From contig NZ_QVMJ01000001.1 of assembly GCF_010500955.1 (NCBI RefSeq), positions 310,001 through 374,000 on the forward strand: a stretch of 64,000 bases of DNA, given 5' to 3'. Within the stretch, counting starts at the first letter, position 1. Every line of letters starts with the position of its first letter. The DNA is from Bacteroides sp. 519. GTDB taxonomy: Bacteria; Bacteroidota; Bacteroidia; Bacteroidales; Bacteroidaceae. This document shows, piece after piece, positions 7,945 through 15,564 of the stretch. The translations under genes and the position numbers were made by a program. The notes beneath the pieces are model-generated. The model searched no databases. It was not told the DNA's origin and saw nothing but the letters and a program-made list of their open reading frames with translations.

Positions 7945-8049
7945 GCCAATTTTGGACATAGTTGCGTAACCAATTCGTAACCTATTCCCAAAAATCCAAA
8001 ATAGGTTACGAATTGTCCGAAATTGGCACAGTGTTGTCCATTATTGGCA
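7945..8049. promoter_or_regulatory. Integrase-upstream nested repeats
   Basis: A perfect 15-bp dyad (7972-7986 with 8000-8014, AATTCGTAACCTATT) is enclosed by a second inverted pair, GCCAATTTTGGACA (7945-7958) and its near-complement at 8014-8027. The right unit recurs as a direct repeat: TTGTCCGAAATTGGCA (8013-8028) and TTGTCCATTATTGGCA (8034-8049), exactly 21 bp apart, two helical turns. This arrangement suits arm-type integrase or excisionase sites, or an operator for the integrase genes. Confidence 0.6.
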
Positions 8050-8108
8050 GTCTGTACTTATCTCATTATTTGATTGTTAAAAGTAATTTTGAAATTAAAT
8101 TTTGAGTT

Positions 8109-9332
8109 ATGCAAAAGAGTACATTCAACATCCTTTTCTATGTAAAAAGGAATGCAGTAAAAGCAAACGGCAAGATGCCGATTATGGGACGGATTACCGT
8201 TAATGGAGAAGCTGTTCAGTTTGGAGCAAAAACAGAAGTCAATCCTAAAATCTGGGATACGAAATCAGGAAAAGCTGTCGGCAAAACGCAGGAAGTAATT
8301 GATGTTAATGGTATCCTTGAAAGCATTAAGGCTACCATGACAAAAATTTACCATGATTTACAAGAGCAGGAAACCACCGTAACTCCCGAACGGATTAAAA
8401 ACATCTTCTTTGGTGTTGAAATTAGGCAACAGATGTTTTTGGAACACTTTCAACGCCACAATGATGATGTTGAACGATTGATAGGTATTAGCAAATCTAA
8501 AGCGACTTATCAAAAATATGAAGTAACAAGAAAGCACCTTGCCGACTTTATTAAAGAGAAATATAATTTGAGCGATATTTCCTTTAAAGAAATCAATCAC
8601 CTCTTTCTTACCGATTTTGAAGTCTATCTTTTAACTTCTTGCGGCTGTAATCCAAATACGACAGCTAAGTTCATGCAGTTCTTCAAACGGATTGTTATCA
8701 TAGCCAAGAATAACGGTTGGATTAAAGCTGATCCATTCGCCAATTACAAAATCCGCCTAAAAAAAGTGGATAGAGGCTATTTGACACAAGAAGAAGTTGA
8801 AGCTATTATGGCTAAGAAGTTTTCAACAAAACGATTGGAACAGGTACGAGATATTTTTGTATTTTCGTGTTTTTGCGGATTAGCATATATAGATGTAAAG
8901 AAATTGCGCAAAGAAAATATCCGCACGTCTTTTGACGGTAATCTATGGATTATGGGGAAAAGAGAGAAGACCGATGTTACATTCTCTATTCCATTACTTG
9001 ATATACCGAAAAAGATATTAGAAAAGTATGAAGGTGCTTTACCTGATAATCGTATATTGCCTGTTCCAAGTAATCAAAAGATGAATGCATACCTGAAGGA
9101 AATCGGAGATTTGTGTGAAATCAACAAGGAAATCTCATTTCATATGGGGCGGCACTCGTTTTCCAGCCTGATTACGCTTGAAGGCGGCGTCCCCATAGAA
9201 ACCGTTTCCAAGATGCTCGGTCATAGTGATATAAAGACCACTCAAATTTATGCCCGTGTTACCCCGAAAAAACTCTTTGAGGATATGGACAAATACATCG
9301 AGGCAAGCAAAGATTTAAAATTAGTTCTATAA
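8109..9332 (+). CDS. Tyrosine recombinase / integrase 1
   Basis: A 407-residue integrase of the Bacteroides element type: N-terminal arm-binding domain (1-95), SAM-like core-binding domain (about 110-215) and C-terminal catalytic domain. The HxxR box is HMGRHSF near residue 343 and the nucleophile is in TTQIYARV near residue 381. The block that normally carries Arg I reads CFCGLAYIDVKKLR, without the usual arginine, as in IntDOT. It stands directly after the repeat region and 21 bp before a second integrase, so the two are probably expressed together. Confidence 0.95.
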   Translation: MQKSTFNILFYVKRNAVKANGKMPIMGRITVNGEAVQFGAKTEVNPKIWDTKSGKAVGKTQEVIDVNGILESIKATMTKIYHDLQEQETTVTPERIKNIFFGVEIRQQMFLEHFQRHNDDVERLIGISKSKATYQKYEVTRKHLADFIKEKYNLSDISFKEINHLFLTDFEVYLLTSCGCNPNTTAKFMQFFKRIVIIAKNNGWIKADPFANYKIRLKKVDRGYLTQEEVEAIMAKKFSTKRLEQVRDIFVFSCFCGLAYIDVKKLRKENIRTSFDGNLWIMGKREKTDVTFSIPLLDIPKKILEKYEGALPDNRILPVPSNQKMNAYLKEIGDLCEINKEISFHMGRHSFSSLITLEGGVPIETVSKMLGHSDIKTTQIYARVTPKKLFEDMDKYIEASKDLKLVL

Positions 9333-9353
9333 CAAATCAAAAACAATAAAATC

Positions 9354-10541
9354 ATGCGATCTACATTTAAAATATTATTCTACATAAACCGGGGTAAAGT
9401 AAAAAAAGACGGTACAACCGCCATATTTTGCCGCATTACTGTTGATGGCGAACAAACCGTAATCACAACAGGTATTTTTTGTAATCCTAACGATTGGAAA
9501 AGTAAAAAGGGAGAAGTCAAAGACGAAAAGGCAAACAGTCAGCTAAAATCATTTCGTCTGCGTATTGAACAGACCTATGAGAACACGCTAAAAAAATATG
9601 GTGTTGTCAGTGTGGACTTACTTAAAAATGCAATTCTCGAAATACATACTGTCCCCACTATGTTATTATTGGCGGGCGAGGCGGAACGTGAACGGCTAAG
9701 GGTACGTTCCTTGGAAATAAACTCTACCTCTACCTACCGCCAGTCTAAGATTTCTCAAAATAACTTACGGGAATATCTTCTTGCCTTGAAAATGAAAGAC
9801 ATTGCCTTTACTGATATTACCGAAGAGTTCGGCGAAGGCTATAAACTGTTTCTAAAAGGCAAAGAATATAAGTCGGGACATATTAACCATTGTTTTACAT
9901 GGCTGAACCGATTGATTTACATTGCCGTTGACCAAGGGATTCTCCGGTTTAATCCGATTGCTGATGTGAAGTATGAAAAGAAAGAACCGCCCAAATTGCA
10001 GCACATAAGCAGGAATGAATTGAAGCTGATTATGGAAAAGCCGATGCCCAATAAGTTTCAGGAGTTGATTCGCCGAGCCTTTATCTTTTCTGCGTTTACG
10101 GCACTTGCCTATGTGGACGTAAAAGGACTGTACCCCCGCCATATCGGACGAACGGCAGAAGGCAAACCCTTTATCAGAATCCATCGGAAAAAGACACAGG
10201 TTGAAGCCTACGTCCCTTTACATCCGGTTGCCGAACAAATCCTGGCGCTCTATAATACGGAAGACGATACGAAGCCTGTATTCCCATTGCCTAACCGCGA
10301 CCAGATATGGTATTGCATTACTGAAATCGGCTTTCTTGCAGGTGTCAAGGGTAATATGAGCTATCATCAGAGCCGCCACACATTCGGAACACTCTTACTT
10401 TCAGAGGGTATTCCCATAGAAAGTATCAGCAAGATGATGGGACATACCAATATTTCTACAACTCAGGTCTATGCTAAGGTTACAGACCAGAAAATATCCG
10501 AGGATATGGATAAGCTGATGGAACGGCGAAAGGTTGAGTAA
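9354..10541 (+). CDS. Tyrosine recombinase / integrase 2
   Basis: A 395-residue paralogue of the preceding integrase with the same three domains; HQSRHTFG near residue 338 and TTQVYAKV near residue 373 give the HxxR and tyrosine motifs. Tandem pairs of this kind are common in Bacteroidales elements and may act together. Its 3' end (bases 10516-10531) is repeated exactly at 13172-13187 after the next gene. That suggests the last codons were altered by insertion of the AAA-HEPN segment. Confidence 0.95.
   Translation: MRSTFKILFYINRGKVKKDGTTAIFCRITVDGEQTVITTGIFCNPNDWKSKKGEVKDEKANSQLKSFRLRIEQTYENTLKKYGVVSVDLLKNAILEIHTVPTMLLLAGEAERERLRVRSLEINSTSTYRQSKISQNNLREYLLALKMKDIAFTDITEEFGEGYKLFLKGKEYKSGHINHCFTWLNRLIYIAVDQGILRFNPIADVKYEKKEPPKLQHISRNELKLIMEKPMPNKFQELIRRAFIFSAFTALAYVDVKGLYPRHIGRTAEGKPFIRIHRKKTQVEAYVPLHPVAEQILALYNTEDDTKPVFPLPNRDQIWYCITEIGFLAGVKGNMSYHQSRHTFGTLLLSEGIPIESISKMMGHTNISTTQVYAKVTDQKISEDMDKLMERRKVE
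10516..10531 (+). repeat. Left copy of insertion-flanking direct repeat
   Basis: TGATGGAACGGCGAAA, inside the last codons of integrase 2, recurs exactly at 13172-13187. The two copies bracket the terminator and the AAA-HEPN gene. Confidence 0.8.
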
Positions 10542-10546
10542 GGATC

Positions 10547-10594
10547 TTTAATATTAAGCCCCGAAATTGCTTGACTCCGGGGCTTAATATTAAA
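10547..10594 (+). terminator. Terminator after integrase 2
   Basis: TTTAATATTAAGCCCCG (10547-10563) and its exact complement (10578-10594) form a 17-bp stem with a 14-base loop, ending in A/T. It should stop transcription from the integrases and probably came with the inserted gene. The remaining 235 bp to the next start hold no gene; I see no perfect promoter there. Confidence 0.75.
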
Positions 10595-10829
10595 TAGGCA
10601 AAATGGGCTGGCAACAGGTTAATCCCATGCTTTGCGGGAGTTCTTTTTGCGGTAGAATAAAGGTTTCAAGACAGGAATACGACTGGTTCGCAAGTATTTA
10701 GTACTTTTATGGGCGCTAAGGATTATTGGCATAATAAATTATTCTTTTACACACTTCGTGCTTCGGGTAATTATTACGGCAATATTTAAGTTCTATATGT
10801 TATTTAATAAATAAAAAATTGATCTATTT

Positions 10830-13148
10830 ATGAAACCAATTGAGATTATTGGAATAAAAAATTTCAGAATCTTTGATGATGAAAAGGGAATGTTTGAGGA
10901 GATCGCTGCCATAAATATACTTACAGGAGCAAATAATGCCGGAAAAAGTACAATCATTAAATTTCTCCAGATGCTCAAAGACAGCATACAAGGAAATGAG
11001 TATCCTTTTGATTTGGATTTAACAGCTCAAGAACATTTATTAGGCGATTTTGATAATGTACTATTTAATAAGGAAAACAGAGAAGTTGTTATTCATTTAC
11101 CTTTTATCTTCTTAGGAATTAAAAACTTTTATATTTCTCTTAAATTCCTCGTGCCCTCCTCTAACAATGTCTACTATGCAAAATTAAGAGAGATTGAGGT
11201 TATAGATAAAAGTGATTATTCAGAAATATTCTCTTTTAAATATAGGGAAGCGACTGATTCAGAAAAAGAAATTTACAAGGAAGAATTCAAAAATGAGCAG
11301 GAAGAATATAAAAAAAAGAAAAAAGAAAAAGATAAAACAGATATTTCTTCATTTTATTTCCTTTTTCCACCCACAGAAAATCCTTTAGTTGCTTACATAG
11401 AATGGAATATTAGATTGGATAACCTCAAAAAATACTTTGACGACCTATTGAAAGTTTATAATCTATATTTAGAAAATAAAAAAAACTCGAAATGGCTTGA
11501 AAATGCGGATGAATCTCTTGAAGATAGCTGGTTGATTCCTTCAGAATTTATTAACTCCTTCAAGGATGAAATTGATATTGATATATGGAATGATTTTATA
11601 AATAATGAGGTTGATAAGAAAGGCGCAATAAGTGGGAAAGAACATATCGGAGAAAGCGATTTCCAATCTGAAGATTATTTCTCTCCACCTCCGGAAGTAG
11701 AAGAACTGGTGTATTATAACGCCTTGAAAATTTTAAAAGAAAAAGTAAATTGGAATAATCCTAAAATTGGAGATAGTAATTTTTCAGTTCTTGAAACGTG
11801 TTTTGATTTCAGTTGGAAGAAATTAATTCAAAGAATAAATTCTATAAGCTATTTATCAACCATAAGAGAAGAGAATTCAAGGATTTATATTTCCAAAAAT
11901 AACACCCCATTTATTAAATTATTAAAAGATTATGATTCGAGCGGATTTCAAAATTCGAGATTCATCAATAAATATCTAAAAGCGTTTAAAATAGGAAAGA
12001 GGATTAATGTTAATTACATACAAAAGCATCAGCTCATTACCGTCTCTGTTACTACTTTAAATGATATAGAACGAGACTTAGTTGATTTTGGATATGGCAT
12101 AAAACAACTTATATTAATTCTGATTCAAATTAGTGTATTAGCAGAAAAAAACAGAAGAACGGTTGAGGATTATGATGATGAAGGTGAATATATGCATGAT
12201 ATATATATTCCAAGTATGTTACTGGTTGAAGAACCTGAAACAAATCTTCATCCAAAGTGGCAATCTTTATTAGCAGAAATGTTTGTTGAAGCAAACAATC
12301 AATTTAATATTCAGTTTGTAATTGAAACTCACAGTGAATATATGATAAGAAAGCTTCAAACCTTAGTGGCAAATAATAAGATAAGCGGAGAGAAAATTAA
12401 AATATTCTATGTAAGGCATCCGGAAGATGTAAGTCAAGATAAAAAACAGATTTCCAACATTAATATACAGCCAGACGGTAGTATTGATTATCGAATTTTT
12501 GATAAGGGTTTTTTTGACGAAAATGATAATCTTGAATTAAGTTTATTGAATATTCAAAGAGATAAATTTTTGCACGATTTTGAAGAACTAAAAAGAACAA
12601 AAGAAGAAAATGAAAATAAACTATCTGAATTAGAGCAAAAAATTGATGACTATACAAAAAAACTTGACATAAGTGTTTATCGACAAATAATAACTCAACG
12701 CTTTGACATCTCAAAACTCTCATCAATTAGTGTCAAGTATCTAATATCAGGGCAGTTCCTATTAAAAAACATTGATACAAGCAGTGATTTCTCCCCGGTT
12801 ATAATACAATACGGGCGTGCCGTTGAAAACGAGTTAAAAGAAATATTCCTAAGCATAGATAATTCAAAAAAATGGATGTTAGGTAAAATGCAAGGTTCGT
12901 TAGAGAAATTTAAAAATGGCACAACGACATTACCTCAATGCAATGCCAGAGAGTATGCACAACTCCAAATCGAATTAGCAAACAGATTTAATACGCCATC
13001 AGACTTAAAAATAAATTTAATTGATGACATACGTGAAATAAGAAACTTAGCAGGCCATTCAGGGCAAACAAACAGCAAACAGGATGCCTTGGATTACATA
13101 TTAAAGATTAATGAATTTATAGACAAATGGATAGCTGAAAAAAAGTAA
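10830..13148 (+). CDS. AAA ATPase with C-terminal HEPN-like domain; candidate defence gene
   Basis: A 772-residue protein. The N-terminal ABC/OLD-type ATPase has Walker A GANNAGKST (residues 33-41), a long insert with charged helices (about 150-300), a signature-like segment, Walker B MLLVEEPETNLHP (about 463-475) and an H-loop ETHSEYM (about 498). No TOPRIM domain is seen. Residues about 585-625 are a coiled coil. The last 120 residues look HEPN-like and end with RNLAGH at 738-743, which fits the RX4H RNase motif. It is visibly A/T-rich compared with the integrases and sits alone between direct repeats. Phage defence by RNA cleavage is inference. Confidence 0.8.
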   Translation: MKPIEIIGIKNFRIFDDEKGMFEEIAAINILTGANNAGKSTIIKFLQMLKDSIQGNEYPFDLDLTAQEHLLGDFDNVLFNKENREVVIHLPFIFLGIKNFYISLKFLVPSSNNVYYAKLREIEVIDKSDYSEIFSFKYREATDSEKEIYKEEFKNEQEEYKKKKKEKDKTDISSFYFLFPPTENPLVAYIEWNIRLDNLKKYFDDLLKVYNLYLENKKNSKWLENADESLEDSWLIPSEFINSFKDEIDIDIWNDFINNEVDKKGAISGKEHIGESDFQSEDYFSPPPEVEELVYYNALKILKEKVNWNNPKIGDSNFSVLETCFDFSWKKLIQRINSISYLSTIREENSRIYISKNNTPFIKLLKDYDSSGFQNSRFINKYLKAFKIGKRINVNYIQKHQLITVSVTTLNDIERDLVDFGYGIKQLILILIQISVLAEKNRRTVEDYDDEGEYMHDIYIPSMLLVEEPETNLHPKWQSLLAEMFVEANNQFNIQFVIETHSEYMIRKLQTLVANNKISGEKIKIFYVRHPEDVSQDKKQISNINIQPDGSIDYRIFDKGFFDENDNLELSLLNIQRDKFLHDFEELKRTKEENENKLSELEQKIDDYTKKLDISVYRQIITQRFDISKLSSISVKYLISGQFLLKNIDTSSDFSPVIIQYGRAVENELKEIFLSIDNSKKWMLGKMQGSLEKFKNGTTTLPQCNAREYAQLQIELANRFNTPSDLKINLIDDIREIRNLAGHSGQTNSKQDALDYILKINEFIDKWIAEKK

Positions 13149-13171
13149 CAGCAGTTCAAATATAGAAAGGT

Positions 13172-13187
13172 TGATGGAACGGCGAAA
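13172..13187 (+). repeat. Right copy of insertion-flanking direct repeat
   Basis: Exact copy of 10516-10531. Reading on from it gives a short alternative integrase tail (MERRKTMLQTT, then stop), likely the original 3' end of integrase 2, followed by a terminator. Confidence 0.75.
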
Positions 13188-13205
13188 AACAATGTTGCAA
13201 ACTAC

Positions 13206-13245
13206 TTAAAAGGGCTACCGGAAATTACTCTGGTAGCCCTTTTAA
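13206..13245. terminator. Bidirectional terminator
   Basis: TTAAAAGGGCTACC (13206-13219) and GGTAGCCCTTTTAA (13232-13245) form a perfect 14-bp stem with flanking A and T runs. It can end the rightward AAA-HEPN/integrase transcript and the leftward HTH transcript. Confidence 0.85.
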
Positions 13246-13273
13246 ATTAAATCGAGCGTTTTCGGTCGGGTTA

Positions 13274-13570
13274 TTATTCCCATGCCTCACGATAGTTCTG
13301 TTCCAACAACTTTTGAATATCCGATTCTCTGTATAAGGTTTTACCCCCCAATTGAAGGTAAGGGATCTTGCCTTTGGTTCGGTATTCCTGTAATGCCCTC
13401 CGGCTGATTTTCAACCTGTCCGATACTTGCGCAACGGTCAAAAACCGTTCTCCGTTCAAAGACGGCTCATACCCTGTCATTACGATTTCGATTCTATCTA
13501 ACAATCTATCGAGCGAACAGAATAAAGATTTTATCCGCTCATTATCTTTAGTTACAAGCTCTGTACTCAT
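13274..13570 (-). CDS. Excisionase-like HTH protein
   Basis: A 98-residue protein with a helical N-terminal part and an HTH_17/excisionase-type DNA-binding domain (about residues 45-90; VSDRLKISRRALQEYR recognition segment, then the wing LGGKTLYR). It forms a two-gene operon with the HTH gene just upstream (2 bp gap). By analogy with Xis2c/Xis2d of CTnDOT the pair probably controls excision. Confidence 0.82.
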   Translation of the reverse strand: MSTELVTKDNERIKSLFCSLDRLLDRIEIVMTGYEPSLNGERFLTVAQVSDRLKISRRALQEYRTKGKIPYLQLGGKTLYRESDIQKLLEQNYREAWE

Positions 13571-13572
13571 AA

Positions 13573-13851
13573 TTACTCCGATTTCAGATTGTTGATGAAC
13601 CGCTCCACATCTTCGGGCTTATAGTACATCTTTCGATTAAACTTCGTATAAGCCAGCTTTCTTTTATCTCGCAAATACTGTAATGTATTAGGGTTGACAT
13701 TCAGAATAAGACAGACATCCTGATTATCCAACCAACCGTCAAGCTCTTTGTTTTTGTTCCGTTCAATCAGTTTTTCGGCTTTCTGAACAAACGATTCAAA
13801 ACGCCCCAGCATAGCCTCAAAAGTACGGGCTTCTATATTTATTATCTCCAT
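13573..13851 (-). CDS. Excisionase-like HTH protein
   Basis: A 92-residue partner of the previous protein with the same layout: helical N-terminus and a winged HTH (VCLILNVNPNTLQYLR, then KFNRKMYY). Read leftward, the upstream region carries TACCTTTG (13905-13898), a good -7 box, but no clear -33 element. Confidence 0.82.
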   Translation of the reverse strand: MEIINIEARTFEAMLGRFESFVQKAEKLIERNKNKELDGWLDNQDVCLILNVNPNTLQYLRDKRKLAYTKFNRKMYYKPEDVERFINNLKSE

Positions 13852-13922
13852 AGTAATTTACCTTTTATCGTTAATACTATGATTACGGGAAAACAAAGGT
13901 AAGTCATTAAAATACACCACAT

Positions 13923-13971
13923 ACCAGTCCTTTACGGGCTGGTAGCTTTCGTCCGCACTTGTCTATACCTA
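13923..13971. other. Hairpin plus dispersed 31-bp motif (possible oriT-like site)
   Basis: An imperfect inverted repeat (ACCAGTCC / GGGCTGGT, 13923-13943) runs into a motif at 13941-13971 whose core GGTAGCTTTCGTCCGC plus TTGTCTATACCTA matches about 24 of 31 positions of the motif in the tra/mob divergent region (36877-36907). A hairpin next to a conserved word is what a nick region looks like, but the relaxase site is unproven. The rest of the 490-bp gap (13852-14342) holds no clear gene. A short open frame ending at 14260 lacks a convincing start. Confidence 0.4.
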
Positions 13972-14342
13972 AAGTGCAAACTGATTCCGGCGGCGATTAA
14001 AATATGCCGTTTTTTTGTACTCCCTGTTCGGGCTATCCGGGAGTAAAGGGGGGATTTTTTCTACTGCCCGTATCTTATAACTTCTTCCTCTTTTAGCGGG
14101 AATGCCGACTTAGCCGATGAAGTGTTCGATTTCATGCTCGAAAGTATTTCCGTGTTCTTCACGCCGAAGCAAGTTCAAGCCTCAGAGCGGTTTCGTGAAA
14201 AATCTTCCTCTTTCCGTTCCGGCGAGCGTATTTATTCCCGAAAAACTTGCATCGGCTAAACACTACCTTTCTCTGCCCCTGAAACTCGATCACTCATAAC
14301 CGGCTCCGATACGGCATAGCGTTCTAAAAAAAAGTCAGAATT

Positions 14343-14582
14343 ATGATACGAACAGCAGAAAAAAACAGGAAACAACGATTCTCAAACCTTCCAATCAGCA
14401 TAGGTTGGTTTTTGAAAATATCCTTTGCGATAGCAGGTTTTGCCCTCTGGGGTTGGTCGTTCGTGGCAGTTGTCGCAGGGATTTATTTAGCGTGGGCAAT
14501 CATTAAAGGCATTTTGTCCTGCCTTATTCTTCTTGCCGTTATCGTTGGCTTTATCCTCCTTTTGATAGTATTAATTTTCTAA
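14343..14582 (+). CDS. Small two-helix membrane protein
   Basis: A 79-residue protein with a basic N-terminus (about 20 residues) and two hydrophobic segments (about 21-52 and 56-79). Not recognised. It is the first gene of a tight rightward operon that ends at 18160 and includes a ParB-like protein; such operons are conserved in Bacteroides conjugative elements. Confidence 0.6.
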   Translation: MIRTAEKNRKQRFSNLPISIGWFLKISFAIAGFALWGWSFVAVVAGIYLAWAIIKGILSCLILLAVIVGFILLLIVLIF

Positions 14583-14593
14583 AATATAAAGAC

Positions 14594-14806
14594 ATGAAAC
14601 CAAAGTATTTCAATTCGTTAGGCTCGTTAAACGAGTATGCAAACAACTATCCGAACAATAGTTTTTCGTTTGAACACAATCCCCGAAAATGCGGATGCGA
14701 CAGCGTTAGATGCAGTTTCGATGTAACCGACAAAGAGGATAATGACATTTTGGAAATCCTTGTTATCTGCCCCATTTGTGCCAATAACCCTAAAAACAGA
14801 CAGTAA
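14594..14806 (+). CDS. Small cysteine-rich hypothetical protein
   Basis: A 70-residue protein with CGCDSVRC and CPIC, probably one structural zinc site. It follows the membrane gene by 11 bp. No function can be named. Confidence 0.6.
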   Translation: MKPKYFNSLGSLNEYANNYPNNSFSFEHNPRKCGCDSVRCSFDVTDKEDNDILEILVICPICANNPKNRQ

Positions 14807-14807
14807 T

Positions 14808-15035
14808 ATGACACAGCCTAAAATGAACCTGCACGGAGTATCAATATGCCCCGCAGGAGAAGAAAGTTACGAGCGTTACAAGGACTTTCGCGGGAAATGG
14901 CTTTACCAGTACGATTATAGAGATACGGACGGCGAACTGTTCAGCGTAGTAATGCCGACCCTTACCGAGTGCCGAATGAGGCGGGATAAATGGTTATCCG
15001 AAAAAATAGCAAATAGTAATCCTTTAAATAGTTAA
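14808..15035 (+). CDS. Small hypothetical protein
   Basis: About 75 residues from the ATG at 14808, one base after the preceding stop; an upstream in-frame start at 14742 would overlap the previous gene and is less likely. Rich in Tyr, Arg and acidic residues, soluble, not recognised. Confidence 0.6.
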   Translation: MTQPKMNLHGVSICPAGEESYERYKDFRGKWLYQYDYRDTDGELFSVVMPTLTECRMRRDKWLSEKIANSNPLNS

Positions 15036-15039
15036 GAGT

Positions 15040-15519
15040 ATGAAAACGAACGAAGTAAACGACAGCATAATAGGGAAACGTTGCAAATCCGTATTCACAG
15101 GTTTAATGGTTGCGGGAACGATTGAAGCCATAAATATAACCGAGTATTCCGCAGAGGTAAAAGTCCGTTTTGATGAACTGCATAATTGGGGAAATGACAT
15201 ATACGAATACGATTGGTCGTATGCCCGACTTGCAGACGAGTTCGGCTCGTTACATCATTTGCAAATCATCGACGATAAATACAAAGCTATCAAGGTTACA
15301 TTTTCGCAGTCCATAAAGGAGATTAGCCGAATGTTTACCAGTGATTATACGAATTGGCAAACGGTCAATCTGAAAGAATGGATTGATAATTACGAAAGTT
15401 CCCGATTTACCCCAATAGACGAACGTAGAGCCATTATTACCTCCGAATACAATATGGAGCATATTAAGGAATGGCTATCAAAGAACACCCCTGTAAAGGC
15501 AATCGAAACATTAATCTGA
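15040..15519 (+). CDS. Hypothetical protein of the ParB operon
   Basis: A 159-residue soluble protein. The first 70 residues read like a small beta domain (GKRCKSVFTGLMVAGTIEAI and VKVRFDELHNW), the rest is helical. It follows the preceding gene by 4 bp. Not recognised. Confidence 0.6.
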   Translation: MKTNEVNDSIIGKRCKSVFTGLMVAGTIEAINITEYSAEVKVRFDELHNWGNDIYEYDWSYARLADEFGSLHHLQIIDDKYKAIKVTFSQSIKEISRMFTSDYTNWQTVNLKEWIDNYESSRFTPIDERRAIITSEYNMEHIKEWLSKNTPVKAIETLI

Positions 15520-15564
15520 AATTCAAAAACAGCAATTTTAATAATCATTCAAATACTTACAATT

